A DNA stretch of 64,000 nucleotides from Mucilaginibacter geliditolerans (GTDB taxonomy: Bacteria; Bacteroidota; Bacteroidia; Sphingobacteriales; Sphingobacteriaceae), in assembly GCF_014200495.1 (NCBI RefSeq), contig NZ_JACHBY010000002.1, positions 558,001-622,000 on the forward strand. The letters run 5' to 3'. Both the position numbers and the translations under genes were made by a program. This document shows, piece by piece, positions 27,071-36,560 of the stretch (positions are counted from its first letter, which is position 1; every line of letters starts with the position of its first letter). Under the pieces are notes generated by a model. That model had not been told where the DNA came from, ran no database searches, and saw nothing but the letters and a program-made list of their open reading frames with translations.

Positions 27071-28849
27071 CTACCAACCCGGATTTTGAGTAAGTTTAGG
27101 ATTTAACGTCAGTTCCTGCTGTGGCAGTGGAAGCAGATAGTCTTTTTGAGCCCAAGCACGCCCGGTTTCAAAGATCAAGACTCCCGTAGGATCTTTCGGT
27201 ATCGAGCTTGCGCCAGGCCATGTTGTCTGAAATTGCGTACCTGTCCATTGAACCCCTTGTATATCCATCGGCATTTCTGTTTCCGCGGTTTTCCAGCGTT
27301 TAAGATCATCAATTCTAAAACCTTCGAGATAAAATTCTATTGTTCTTTCCCGCCTGATCTCCGTACGCATATCTAAACCGTTTGCCGCGGCCAATTCGTT
27401 ACTTAATTTCGGCATATTCTTATTTACGCGAAGACGTACCAGGTTTAATGATTTGTCCAGATCTGCATCACTTATGGAACCATTAAGCTCAAAGGTGGCC
27501 TCTGCATAATTCAGCAAGATCTCAGCATAACGGATAACCGGATAATCATACCCTTCCTGATTGTCGGGCACATTGCGTTCAGAAGCCCATTTTTGATTCT
27601 GGTAACCATCATTGAAGGTGGGCAAAAAGTTAAGAAAGGCGGCATGGGCGAGATCTGCTGCGTCGCCATTCCAGTCGATCCTGTACTTCGCGTTGCTCCA
27701 ATAATTCCCCCCGGCTGGCATTAAATTGTACCGCATCCTGTTGTCCCGATTTATAAATTCTGAGTTCATCGTGCCATAGCCCTGGAACAATGGTGATTTG
27801 TCTACAGGCAGGCCATCGGCGCATAAATACATGTTTACAAATTTCCGGGTTGGCGTAAGCCCGTCTGCAAACGCGGAATGAGATATGTTTAGATTTATCT
27901 GTCTTACCGTTTGATCATAACGGTTTGCAAGTATATATTCATTGTTCGCTGATTTGGTAATATTTGCCGGGTTTGATTTTTGGTTTTCCAGGATGAACAT
28001 ATACTTCTGCGCAGAGTCCCCAAGTGCTGAAGGCTCAAACAAACTATATTGAGCGCTCGTGATCACACTATTTGCCGCAGCCTGTGCAACCGTCAATAGT
28101 TGAGTAGCCCTTGAAGTATTTCCCCTGAACTCCTGCCAGGTTCCTTCATACAAGGCGACCCTGGATAAGAATCCCTGAGCAGCGCCCTGGCTTACTCTTC
28201 CCAAATCGGCTGAGGCGATATTACTTTGCAGCGGCAGGTCCGGAATTGCGGCATTCAAGTCGCTGATGATAAAATCTGCAATCTCGTCACGTGTATTCCG
28301 GGGCGCATAAAGCTCAGGCGATGTCGTAGTCAGTGTGGTACTAATAAGCGGTACGCCGCCATAAACCTGTAATAAATCAAAATAAACATAAGCCCTGAAA
28401 AACTTTGCCTCGGCAACATACTGTTTGATAGAAGCTGGATCAGCGTAAGCTGCCGCCTTCGCCAACATATAATTTATATTATGAATATGTGCATAGTCTC
28501 CGGAATAAGTGGCGTCTGTTTGGAGGATGGTGTTTTTCCCATTACTAAAAGGATTCAGAGCGGCCGTTAGAACAATGATATCTGACCGGCAATCGCTGTG
28601 GGGTTCTTGATTGCTGGGATCAGTAGGATAGTCGAACCAGGCATTTTTGTAGGTGCGTTCATAAGTATAAAAAGCATTCGCGCCGAGTTTAAAATCATTA
28701 GGGGTTTTCCACTCCGCCGCATCGGTTAACTCTGTGATTGGATTAAGGTCTAATGCCTTTTTACAGCCAAACGTGATTATTGACAGACCAAGCAGGAAGA
28801 ATAATATTTTGGCCTTTTTGTTATTATGTGAATATTTAAATTTTTTCAT
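27071..28849 (-). CDS. SusD-like glycan-binding outer-membrane lipoprotein
   Basis: This 592-aa protein has a lipobox ending TFGC at Cys29. Features of RagB/SusD are seen throughout: the ALDLNPITELTD start, helical TPR-like repeats (AEAKFFRAYVYFDLLQVYGGVPL) and the C-terminal SusD domain (LNYAEATFELNG, RRERTIEFYLEGFRIDDLKRW). It sits 11 bp after the susC gene. SusD lids the SusC barrel and captures the polysaccharide at the cell surface. Its ligand is unknown. Confidence 0.95.
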   Translation of the reverse strand: MKKFKYSHNNKKAKILFFLLGLSIITFGCKKALDLNPITELTDAAEWKTPNDFKLGANAFYTYERTYKNAWFDYPTDPSNQEPHSDCRSDIIVLTAALNPFSNGKNTILQTDATYSGDYAHIHNINYMLAKAAAYADPASIKQYVAEAKFFRAYVYFDLLQVYGGVPLISTTLTTTSPELYAPRNTRDEIADFIISDLNAAIPDLPLQSNIASADLGRVSQGAAQGFLSRVALYEGTWQEFRGNTSRATQLLTVAQAAANSVITSAQYSLFEPSALGDSAQKYMFILENQKSNPANITKSANNEYILANRYDQTVRQINLNISHSAFADGLTPTRKFVNMYLCADGLPVDKSPLFQGYGTMNSEFINRDNRMRYNLMPAGGNYWSNAKYRIDWNGDAADLAHAAFLNFLPTFNDGYQNQKWASERNVPDNQEGYDYPVIRYAEILLNYAEATFELNGSISDADLDKSLNLVRLRVNKNMPKLSNELAAANGLDMRTEIRRERTIEFYLEGFRIDDLKRWKTAETEMPMDIQGVQWTGTQFQTTWPGASSIPKDPTGVLIFETGRAWAQKDYLLPLPQQELTLNPKLTQNPGW

Positions 28850-28860
28850 GTCTGTAAAAA

Positions 28861-31800
28861 TTAAAAAGTTAGGTTAACTCCAGCGGTTAACAAGCGATAG
28901 AATGGATACTGGGTGTAAGAATTTTTAAGGGTACTGGGAGCTTCAGGATCAAAGCCATCATTAATTTTATCAAATTCGAACAAATCATTTGCTGACAGGT
29001 AAACACGCAGACGGTTTATGAACTTACTGCGTTGAACCAGTTTTGTCGGCAAAGTATAGCCCAATACAATATTTTTGCAGCGCAAGTATTCGCCATTCTC
29101 AACAGAAAATGATGAGGCCTGATAGTTATAGTTGTTGATGGTTGATGTATTTGATAATAGGGGGTAATACGCACTGGTATTGGATGGTGTCCAGGTTTTG
29201 CCAACAGAAAAATTATCCTGGGACCAATACCAACTGCCGAAAGGAATTCTTGCGTTATCGTTTCTGAAGATCGTTCTTTTACCGACCCCCTGAAATATGG
29301 CACTGAAATCAAAGCCTTTGTAATTTACGCCGAAATTAAACGAATATGATATCCTGGGATCTTCCGTTCCAAGATTGACAAGGTCTGAATTATTTATTTT
29401 GCCGTCACCGTTAACATCTTTAAACATATTATCTCCTACGCGTAAGTTAGCGGGGATACCAATCGAATTGTTTGCGCTATATTGCTGTAAATAATTGGTC
29501 AACTCTGATTGATTTTGTATACGTCCGGCATACTCCAATCCATAAACCGAATTGAGCGGCTGGCCTTGTATAACCGTATTAATACCTGCATTAATGACTG
29601 TTGCACCCTGATAACTGATCACTTTGTCGGTGTTGTACGTGATATTACCGCCAATATGATAACCAACGTTCCCAATTTTATCTGCCCAATTCAATTGCGC
29701 CTCGCCGCCTTTTGTTCTCAGATACCCAACGTTTTGATAAGGGGCTGTTGCACCTAAAACGGAAGGATAAACAACGGGTAATAACATGTTGACATTGTTT
29801 TTTATGAACCCATCTACTGATCCTGTCAAACGGTTTTTAAACATTTCAAAGTCCAGTCCAAGATTATAAGTTTCTATCTTTTCCCAGGTTCTGTTAAGGC
29901 TTACAAGTGTACTGGTTGGCCCAAGCGTTACTGCCTGCCCGGTTCCAAGATATGGGTTGCTTGAAGTGACGCTGGTGCCATAAGACAAATTTAAAAGTTG
30001 CAGATAATCATAAAGGCCGATGTTACCCTGGTTGCCAGCAGTTCCATAAGAAGCACGGATCTTCAATTCATCAAAAAGATGCTGGCTTTTCATAAACGGT
30101 TCCTGCGTAATAAGCCAACCACCTGAAACCCCATAAAATGGTTTGTATCTATCAGCTGCGATGAACTTGGAGGAACCATCGTCCCGGATCTGTGCCTCCA
30201 ACAAATATTTACTGTCATAATCATAATTAAACCGGCCAAAAATCGATTGGAACGCATAGTGAGAGGCGTACCCGCTATTGGAGTGCGTGGTGGCATCACC
30301 AATACCATTACTCAAGCCCGGAATGGCATTCAAACTTTGATCAGTAGTTGTTGCACTAAATGTATTGTATTCATCGCGTTCATATTGCCCACCCACGGTC
30401 AGGGAAACATTATGATGCTTATTAAAAGTATTTTTGTAATCCAGGTAAGCGTTGGCATTGTAGTAATTATCGGTCGTGCTATATTCAGAATAGAACGCAT
30501 TGGTTGGCGTAGGGTACTGAACGCCTTCTTCTGTTCCTGAATAATCATACCATTGGATACTCTTTTGCTGTGTGTTATTGGTAATAGTAGTTGGATTGAA
30601 GCTTAACGTAGTATTAAAGCTCAAATGGTCCACTATCTGCCAGTTTAAGTTTTCGTTAATCGTCCATCGGGTGGTATAGGTTTTGTTATCCCCCCCGTCC
30701 CTTGCCAGTCCTTCCGGTGAATAGTTGGCGCCCCAGGCGTAATCCAGGCCATTTTCCGCAAACGCCGGGGAACCTGGTTGAAAACCATAACTAAATATAC
30801 CGGTGGCGCCGCTTTCAATCGAAGGAATGATCACGTTGTCTTTATCCAATGCGATGTTAGATTGCAGTTTGACTTTATCAGAAAAGCTATAGTCGTTTGA
30901 AAAACGGATATTATAACGGGTATTGTAATCGTCGCCATATCTGATCAAAGAACCGTCGTAAGCGTATCCAAGCGACAAGCGGTATTTGGATTTATCTGTG
31001 CCACCAGAGATACCAAAATTTTGTTGATTGGAAACACCATTTTTAAACAGCTGATCCTGATAGTTGGTGTTGAAAAACGTATAATCGAGAACCGGAAATT
31101 GAGGGATTGGATTTCCCGCAGGGATAGGCGTGCCATCCTGAAAAAACTGGCCAGCCGGAAAATTAGTAGCGCTGATGACCTGTCCCTGGTACTTTAACAT
31201 CAATTCCCCAAGGTGAATCAGATAGTCACTGGCGGCAAGGTACCCATCATTCTCCCTGGCCTGAATCAGGCCTGTGGCATATTGTTGCAGCGTCATTTGT
31301 TCCACCTGATCTCCAATAATTTTCCTGGAAAACGAACCATCATAGGTAACCGTTGTTTTGCCACTTGTTCCACGTTTTGTAGTAATCAGTACAACCCCAC
31401 CTGCTGCCCTGGCGCCGTAAATGGCTGCCGCCCCATCCTTAAGAAAGGACATGCTGGCTATGTCGTTCGGGTTAATCGCATTTAGCGCATTGTTGTCAGG
31501 TACGATCGCACCATCAATTACCAATAATGGTGTTGAACCATTTGTGGAAGTAGCCCCCCTAACCTGCAGGTTCCACCCTTCCTGCCCTGGAGCTGAGGAC
31601 TGTCGGGTGATAATAACTCCTGGAACCTGGCCTTCCAGCGCTTCCAGCGGATTGGTCACTGTACCCTTATTCTGGAAAGCTTTCGCATCTATTGTAGTAA
31701 TGGCTCCTGTTAATGTGGCCTTTTTCTGGGTACCGTAACCGACAACTACAACCTCATTTAAATCCTTTGAGTTTTCTTTAAGTTTAATCGTTACGGATAA

Positions 31801-32091
31801 ACCTGTTACCGGGATTTCCATCGGTTCATAGCCAATAAAACTAGCTACCAGCACCTGCCCGTCTGCTACGTTAATCTTGAAATTTCCCTGAAGATCCGAT
31901 ACCGTCCCAACAGATGTTCCTTGAATTTTGATTGAGGCGCCTGGTATTGCTTCATTTGTTGTTGCATCGGCTACTTTTCCGGTAACCTGCCTGCTTTGTG
32001 CAAATGCAGTAATACAAGTTGCAAGGAAAAGGCAAAAAACGAGTAACGTTTCTTTCCATTTCGTTTTAAAAGTAAAATCTCTCTTGTTCAT
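28861..32091 (-). CDS. SusC/RagA-type TonB-linked outer-membrane transporter
   Basis: This 1076-aa protein has a signal peptide (about 1-31), a CarboxypepD_reg domain (VTGKVADATTNEAIPGASIKI), the SusC plug signature (LNEVVVVGYGTQKKATLTGA), further plug motifs (GVVLITTKRG) and a 22-strand-type barrel ending in Phe. There is no STN domain before the plug, so it should not signal directly to an anti-sigma factor. It forms the import complex with the downstream SusD. A sigma-factor gene lies just upstream on the same strand. Confidence 0.95.
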   Translation of the reverse strand: MNKRDFTFKTKWKETLLVFCLFLATCITAFAQSRQVTGKVADATTNEAIPGASIKIQGTSVGTVSDLQGNFKINVADGQVLVASFIGYEPMEIPVTGLSVTIKLKENSKDLNEVVVVGYGTQKKATLTGAITTIDAKAFQNKGTVTNPLEALEGQVPGVIITRQSSAPGQEGWNLQVRGATSTNGSTPLLVIDGAIVPDNNALNAINPNDIASMSFLKDGAAAIYGARAAGGVVLITTKRGTSGKTTVTYDGSFSRKIIGDQVEQMTLQQYATGLIQARENDGYLAASDYLIHLGELMLKYQGQVISATNFPAGQFFQDGTPIPAGNPIPQFPVLDYTFFNTNYQDQLFKNGVSNQQNFGISGGTDKSKYRLSLGYAYDGSLIRYGDDYNTRYNIRFSNDYSFSDKVKLQSNIALDKDNVIIPSIESGATGIFSYGFQPGSPAFAENGLDYAWGANYSPEGLARDGGDNKTYTTRWTINENLNWQIVDHLSFNTTLSFNPTTITNNTQQKSIQWYDYSGTEEGVQYPTPTNAFYSEYSTTDNYYNANAYLDYKNTFNKHHNVSLTVGGQYERDEYNTFSATTTDQSLNAIPGLSNGIGDATTHSNSGYASHYAFQSIFGRFNYDYDSKYLLEAQIRDDGSSKFIAADRYKPFYGVSGGWLITQEPFMKSQHLFDELKIRASYGTAGNQGNIGLYDYLQLLNLSYGTSVTSSNPYLGTGQAVTLGPTSTLVSLNRTWEKIETYNLGLDFEMFKNRLTGSVDGFIKNNVNMLLPVVYPSVLGATAPYQNVGYLRTKGGEAQLNWADKIGNVGYHIGGNITYNTDKVISYQGATVINAGINTVIQGQPLNSVYGLEYAGRIQNQSELTNYLQQYSANNSIGIPANLRVGDNMFKDVNGDGKINNSDLVNLGTEDPRISYSFNFGVNYKGFDFSAIFQGVGKRTIFRNDNARIPFGSWYWSQDNFSVGKTWTPSNTSAYYPLLSNTSTINNYNYQASSFSVENGEYLRCKNIVLGYTLPTKLVQRSKFINRLRVYLSANDLFEFDKINDGFDPEAPSTLKNSYTQYPFYRLLTAGVNLTF

Positions 32092-32175
32092 TTTTAAGTA
32101 TTTATTTATAATTGGTTATTAGGCAGTATGCAATCGATTGTTGAAAAGACAAAAAAAAGGTGTCGTATACTCTTT

Positions 32176-32817
32176 CTATGCCAGTAATTCCTGATATTTT
32201 TTTTTGACCAGGTCAGCGCGCAATGTTTCGAAGGCACGGTAAACATGATTGATTACCGATTGGTATTTTATGCCGGTTACCAGCGCTATTTTCTGGTAAT
32301 CCATATTTTCAAAATATTTCAGGTAAATGATTTCCTTTTGCCTTGCCGGCAATTGATCTAAGGTTTGCCCTATCCTGTTTTTAAGCTCCGCCGTATTCTC
32401 TTGGGCTATCATTAACTGCTCATCCGAAATTGTCTGAAATGGGAAGCAGGATTCATTCAACCTGATTTGCTCGTGTTTAACTTTTCGGATATGGTTAATT
32501 GTCATCGACCTTGCCGCCGTAAAAAAATAAGCCCGCACATTTTTTATCACCCCGATTTGTTCACGTTTGGACCAAACCTTTACAAAAAGTTCCTGAAGAA
32601 TGTCGTCAGCTGTTTCCTCATCATCGATCATTCGGAATACGTAGCCATACAAACCCGGATACAGATTTTTATGTAACTGGGCAAAAACCTGCCGGTCTCC
32701 TTTGGAAACCACCACCCATAATTCGCAAAGATTCGATGCTGAGTTCAAGTAAAGTTTTATTATAGGGTAATAATTAATCCTTATTATTTTTTTCCTTATC
32801 GGCCTCCATATTATCAA
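32176..32817 (-). CDS. ECF-type RNA polymerase sigma factor (Bacteroidota family) of the polysaccharide locus
   Basis: At up to 213 aa, it contains region 2 (GDRQVFAQLHKNLYPGLYGYV then DDILQELFVKVW) and region 4 (LPARQKEIIYLKYFENMDYQKIA, followed by YQSVINHVYRAFETLR). The first 25 or so residues of this start are atypical, so the true start may lie further in. No FecR-type anti-sigma gene is nearby and the adjacent SusC has no signalling domain, so control must work differently from the usual Sus ECF circuit. The likely targets are susC and its own neighbours. Confidence 0.85.
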   Translation of the reverse strand: MIIWRPIRKKIIRINYYPIIKLYLNSASNLCELWVVVSKGDRQVFAQLHKNLYPGLYGYVFRMIDDEETADDILQELFVKVWSKREQIGVIKNVRAYFFTAARSMTINHIRKVKHEQIRLNESCFPFQTISDEQLMIAQENTAELKNRIGQTLDQLPARQKEIIYLKYFENMDYQKIALVTGIKYQSVINHVYRAFETLRADLVKKKYQELLA

Positions 32818-32935
32818 TTGCCGCTTTAATAGATTTCCAGTGGGTTTTTATTTTGCATTTACTCACAACCGGCTTTTTTAGTTCAAACGGAAGCTTATCC
32901 TGGTCTTCTGTTTTTACTGTCTTTTTATTCTTCAT
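32774..32935 (-). CDS. Small basic protein (53 aa) overlapping the sigma gene start
   Basis: MKNKKTVKTEDQDKLPFELK opens a highly charged 53-codon frame that ends inside the longest reading of the sigma gene. It has no membrane segment and no known family. Its codon pattern looks coding, and an overlap would fit if the sigma factor actually starts further downstream. It sits between the sigma factor and the region-2-only paralogue, which makes a regulatory role possible, but that is speculation. Confidence 0.4.
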   Translation of the reverse strand: MKNKKTVKTEDQDKLPFELKKPVVSKCKIKTHWKSIKAAIDNMEADKEKNNKD

Positions 32936-33000
32936 AAAAACCAAGACAGAAAAATCATATTTTAATACTCAACCATATGGTGTATTTTATAATCATATCT

Positions 33001-33444
33001 TCAACTATAGCTAATATTATAATATCCACTTGATGTATGTTTAAAAGCCGATAACGATTTATCACTTATATATTGATATCTGATCTTTTGAAAACCGCCA
33101 TCAGAATAGGATAGCAGAAGAGCTAACAGCTTTTTATGGATAACCACAAGCATATCCAGGATCAAAAATTCTGCACTGATACTATTTCTGTTTAACCAAA
33201 AATGCATAAATACCTCCGACAGGATCTTATCCGTTTGTTTGTCGTCATTTAAAATATCATTGAGCTCTTCAAAATACGCCGGATATAAAACGGCGTGCAA
33301 AGCTTCATAAGCAAAAAGTTCATTCCCACGAACCATCGTCCAAAGCCTGAAAAGATAATTCACATCCGGCTGCATTAACTTTATAGCGTTAATGATAGAA
33401 TCATTATTTAAATATGAATTTTTATATAACATACTATTTGGCAT
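33001..33444 (-). CDS. Sigma region-2-only protein (degenerate ECF paralogue lacking region 4)
   Basis: This is a 147-aa protein. Residues from about 30 to 100 line up with region 2 of the neighbouring sigma factor. LFRLWTMVRGN aligns with LCELWVVVSKG, LHAVLYPAYFEEL with LHKNLYPGLYGYV, and DKILSEVFMHFW with DDILQELFVKVW. There is no helix-turn-helix region 4; the C-terminus (LALLLSYSDGG and on) is unrelated. It may bind core polymerase or the real sigma factor without recognizing a -35-type element. Whether it is a functional co-sigma or decoy, or simply a truncated copy, cannot be told from the sequence. Confidence 0.6.
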   Translation of the reverse strand: MPNSMLYKNSYLNNDSIINAIKLMQPDVNYLFRLWTMVRGNELFAYEALHAVLYPAYFEELNDILNDDKQTDKILSEVFMHFWLNRNSISAEFLILDMLVVIHKKLLALLLSYSDGGFQKIRYQYISDKSLSAFKHTSSGYYNISYS

Positions 33445-33557
33445 ATATGGTTACTGATTCTTCCAGCCCGAAAACCTGTTATCTTATAAAGAATTATACT
33501 TTACAAAGGCTATATGAAAACTGGTTTTCTTTAATTGGTATGGTAAATCTAAAGCAA

Positions 33558-33573
33558 TCTAAATCGATTTAGA
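33558..33573. promoter_or_regulatory. 16-bp palindrome TCTAAATCGATTTAGA
   Basis: This perfect palindrome has the core AAATCGATTT and no loop or U-tract. Its central CG is typical of LacI-family operators. A second copy with the same core lies 37 bp away, so two dimers could bind side by side upstream of the sigma-like gene. Confidence 0.55.
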
Positions 33574-33594
33574 AATTTTTAGTGAGATTTATTT

Positions 33595-33610
33595 ACGAAA
33601 TCGATTTCGT
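33595..33610. promoter_or_regulatory. 16-bp palindrome ACGAAATCGATTTCGT
   Basis: This perfect palindrome shares the AAATCGATTT core with the site at 33558-33573, centre to centre 37 bp (about 3.5 helical turns). The flanking half-site bases differ between the two. It is a candidate target for the LacI regulators at 37.8-39.9 kb. Confidence 0.55.
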
Positions 33611-34121
33611 TGATTATTTAGGTTACCGCTTACCGTTACAATACTATATATAGTTATATATGAGCACTTTGCATGTTAAAATATAGATATTTTTCATTTT
33701 ACCACCCATCCCTTTATTCAAAAAGCATAGTAAAATCGGCTTTTATCACCGGATCAAGGCGGTAGCTGATTTTAATCAGCATTGCTGTATTTTAATCATA
33801 TCAATGATACTATCATTATCTTAAGCAGATACTATTGTGCAATGGGACTTCGGCTACCGGAATTGGGAACCTTTTATTTCGACCAGTCCTTCTTACATTA
33901 TTTATATTAAGTGTTGACATAAACCCCGGAGTGCGCCGTCTTTTAATTATGAGGAGCTCTTCCATATTACTTTAATCATTGCCAAATCCCATCCATACCA
34001 AAAAAGTGACCAGTGTTTGTTAATGCTATAAATGATTAAATTCCCTAATTCAATCGTTATCTATTTAACGTCTGTACCCGCTTACATAGTAATCAGAATG
34101 GCTGGCAGACGATAGCCGGCC

Positions 34122-36488
34122 TTATTTATCTTTATTCAGTTGGATCAACAACATTTTGTCCGTATCATATTTTGGTGTAATCCATTGATCGTTCACCGAC
34201 ACTTTATTTAGCCCTGACAAGCCTATTGACGCTTCTATAACCGGCTGACCCTGTATTTGTACATTTAATGCATCTCCATCTTTCTCTGCATACATAAACA
34301 CTTTAGAAAGAGAACTGAAAATTACTTTATTTCCCCTGCGCATATAACTACAGTTGCTCATAAACAATGAGGTAATGTTGGCAGGATTATTTCTGTCAGC
34401 ATTTTCAGGAAAAGTTATAGCGGAGATATAAGCATCAGTATCCCATCCGTTTATTGTGTTGCTGGCATTACGGTGCATGATCCGGCCATCTGCCAAAAGA
34501 TTGATATAAACTTCGGTTACCTGTCCTTTCTGTGTGATCCTTAAACCGATATAATTATTGCCTTCAAATTTTTCGATTAGTGGAATACCCGAGCGGCCCG
34601 ATGCGCCATTGGATCCTGATGAACCTGTTATATTTTCTACGCGTTTATTATTGCTATCCAGTAAGATAATGGCATTCACAAATTTTGTACGGTCCATTTT
34701 ATCAGGAGGAGATAATTCATAATAAGGGATCTTCACTTTCGTGGTACCTTCCTTCAATCCGTAGGCAACATTGTATTTCATTTTTTCAGGAAAATCATGC
34801 GGGTAGCCTAATGGTAGCGTTTCCGGATACAAAGGCCTGAAAAGGATGGCTGCATTATCTTTCCTGATCTCCAGATCCGGTCCACGTTTTTCAGCAGTAT
34901 CCTGGTAATGCAGCAGGAATTTGAACTGACCAATGTCATAGGTTTTAACATCGTCAATGATTAGTATGACGTTCCCTATCCATAAAAAATTCCGGTAATT
35001 GCGCAGGAAGTTTCGGGATGTAGGGCCAGTCGCGTCTGCCAGCATATATTTAACATTCCCCCCATCTATCATATCGTATAAATAGCCCGGGGTTTTAACT
35101 GCATGATATTCATCCTGAGGATCCTGGGCAACATCATTAAACATCATTACGTTATGGGCGCGACTGGTGACGAAATAACTGCTGTATTCGTCATTATTAT
35201 AACTCACATCACCACCATCAATCAGTAAATTCTGCCCGTTGTGGTATAATACAAATGAGCCCGCATCTGCATGGGCGTGGTTAAAAGTAAAACCACATTT
35301 TATCCCCAGAAAGGTTGCATTCGATTTCCAGGAACTACGCAGCATCCCCCAGCCCATATTTGCGTACAGGGCAGAGGGGGGTAATAATGGGATTGCCGGC
35401 TCATGTTTAAATTCCGGCTGATATAACATCCCCATCGGTGTATTTAAACTAAGATCTTCTTTATAATTCCCTTTGGCCGTTTGTTGCAGATACCAATAAT
35501 AATAATCCCTTCCCAATCCCAGCGCAATTAAGAGCTTAGCTGGTTTATCCCCGTTAGCAAAATCATTGCTATCCCCGAAATTTAAAGACATTAGTTGCTG
35601 ACCTGCCCGTGGATAGCTGGAGTTGATAAACCAATCTACCGTTTTTTGCAGTAGCTGATCATAAGGCATTTTTATGGGCTTTAAGGCATTGGTATAGGCG
35701 AGCCTGAACAGCAGGTATTCTGATATGCCATAATTTCCGTAACCAACACTTTCATAAAAACCGCCTTCAGGGTCAAAGGTGGTTGGTTTATTTTCAAGCA
35801 CACTACCTGAGAAAGAAAACCATTGTTTACTATCATTCATTATTTCACTGGCCCAGCCTTTGGCTTCCGGAATTTCATTCATAACGGCGAGCGAAGCTGT
35901 ACCAGCCTCGAAAACAATAGCCGACCACCAGTTATGACCCATGTTGTTTAAAGATTGGATCCTTTTGTCTTTTGATATCCAATCATTCAGTGTCGGTTCA
36001 ATGCCAAGTTTTACGATTTTCCGGGCAATATCTCTTCTTTCATCTGTTGTTAAAGCATTATAGATAGCGTCATAGGTAATGGATGCTATCCAATTCATAT
36101 GGCTTGTACCCAGTCCGGAATTCCAGCGAGGTGTACGGTCATCCATCCCATCCCATTGCGGCCGGCTGACAATCTCCTGTAACAGCGCTTTGGTACGGTC
36201 TGCATATCGTTTATCCCCCGTCATCGTGTAGGCCAGCGCCAGTTGTTCAATATCTCCTCCCCTGGGACTATTTACCCATTGATCGCAACGCTGTTTTAAC
36301 TTTTCCCATTTGTCTGCAAATAGCGTATCTACACTGATCCTTTTCTTTAAGAGTTCGGTTCGTTCAGGCGTATAAAAAAGGTAAGGGTGAGCTTTCGTAG
36401 ATTGAGCCCACACGTTGTTGGTTCGGTTGAGCAATATCACTGATATGAACAACAGACATTTGGGAATTACATTAGAAAATTTATACAT
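34122..36488 (-). CDS. Heparinase II/III-type polysaccharide lyase
   Basis: This 788-aa secreted protein has a leader (about 1-28), an N-terminal alpha/alpha toroid with the alginate-lyase-like pattern (NNMGHNWWSAIVFEAG, then FDPEGGFYESVGYGNYG) and the heparinase II/III-like beta domain (FNHAHADAGSFVLYHNGQNLLIDGGDVSYN). The Asn-His-Trp in the toroid and the HAHADAGS histidine fit the catalytic layout of the superfamily. The substrate would be a uronic-acid polymer. The product would carry an unsaturated end group for the GH88 enzyme. Confidence 0.85.
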   Translation of the reverse strand: MYKFSNVIPKCLLFISVILLNRTNNVWAQSTKAHPYLFYTPERTELLKKRISVDTLFADKWEKLKQRCDQWVNSPRGGDIEQLALAYTMTGDKRYADRTKALLQEIVSRPQWDGMDDRTPRWNSGLGTSHMNWIASITYDAIYNALTTDERRDIARKIVKLGIEPTLNDWISKDKRIQSLNNMGHNWWSAIVFEAGTASLAVMNEIPEAKGWASEIMNDSKQWFSFSGSVLENKPTTFDPEGGFYESVGYGNYGISEYLLFRLAYTNALKPIKMPYDQLLQKTVDWFINSSYPRAGQQLMSLNFGDSNDFANGDKPAKLLIALGLGRDYYYWYLQQTAKGNYKEDLSLNTPMGMLYQPEFKHEPAIPLLPPSALYANMGWGMLRSSWKSNATFLGIKCGFTFNHAHADAGSFVLYHNGQNLLIDGGDVSYNNDEYSSYFVTSRAHNVMMFNDVAQDPQDEYHAVKTPGYLYDMIDGGNVKYMLADATGPTSRNFLRNYRNFLWIGNVILIIDDVKTYDIGQFKFLLHYQDTAEKRGPDLEIRKDNAAILFRPLYPETLPLGYPHDFPEKMKYNVAYGLKEGTTKVKIPYYELSPPDKMDRTKFVNAIILLDSNNKRVENITGSSGSNGASGRSGIPLIEKFEGNNYIGLRITQKGQVTEVYINLLADGRIMHRNASNTINGWDTDAYISAITFPENADRNNPANITSLFMSNCSYMRRGNKVIFSSLSKVFMYAEKDGDALNVQIQGQPVIEASIGLSGLNKVSVNDQWITPKYDTDKMLLIQLNKDK

Positions 36489-36560
36489 ATAACAGGTATT
36501 ATTGCTTTAATTTTGAGTCAAAAACCGGGTTTATCGGTAGTAACTGATGCTTTTTTTGAA

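Larger units (their letters stand above)
33445..34121. other. Intergenic region upstream of the region-2-only gene
   Basis: About 680 bp has no supported gene. It contains two perfect 16-bp palindromes (listed separately) 120-170 bp upstream of the gene at 33001-33444. The left remainder holds no recognizable RNA gene or repeat. Confidence 0.6.
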
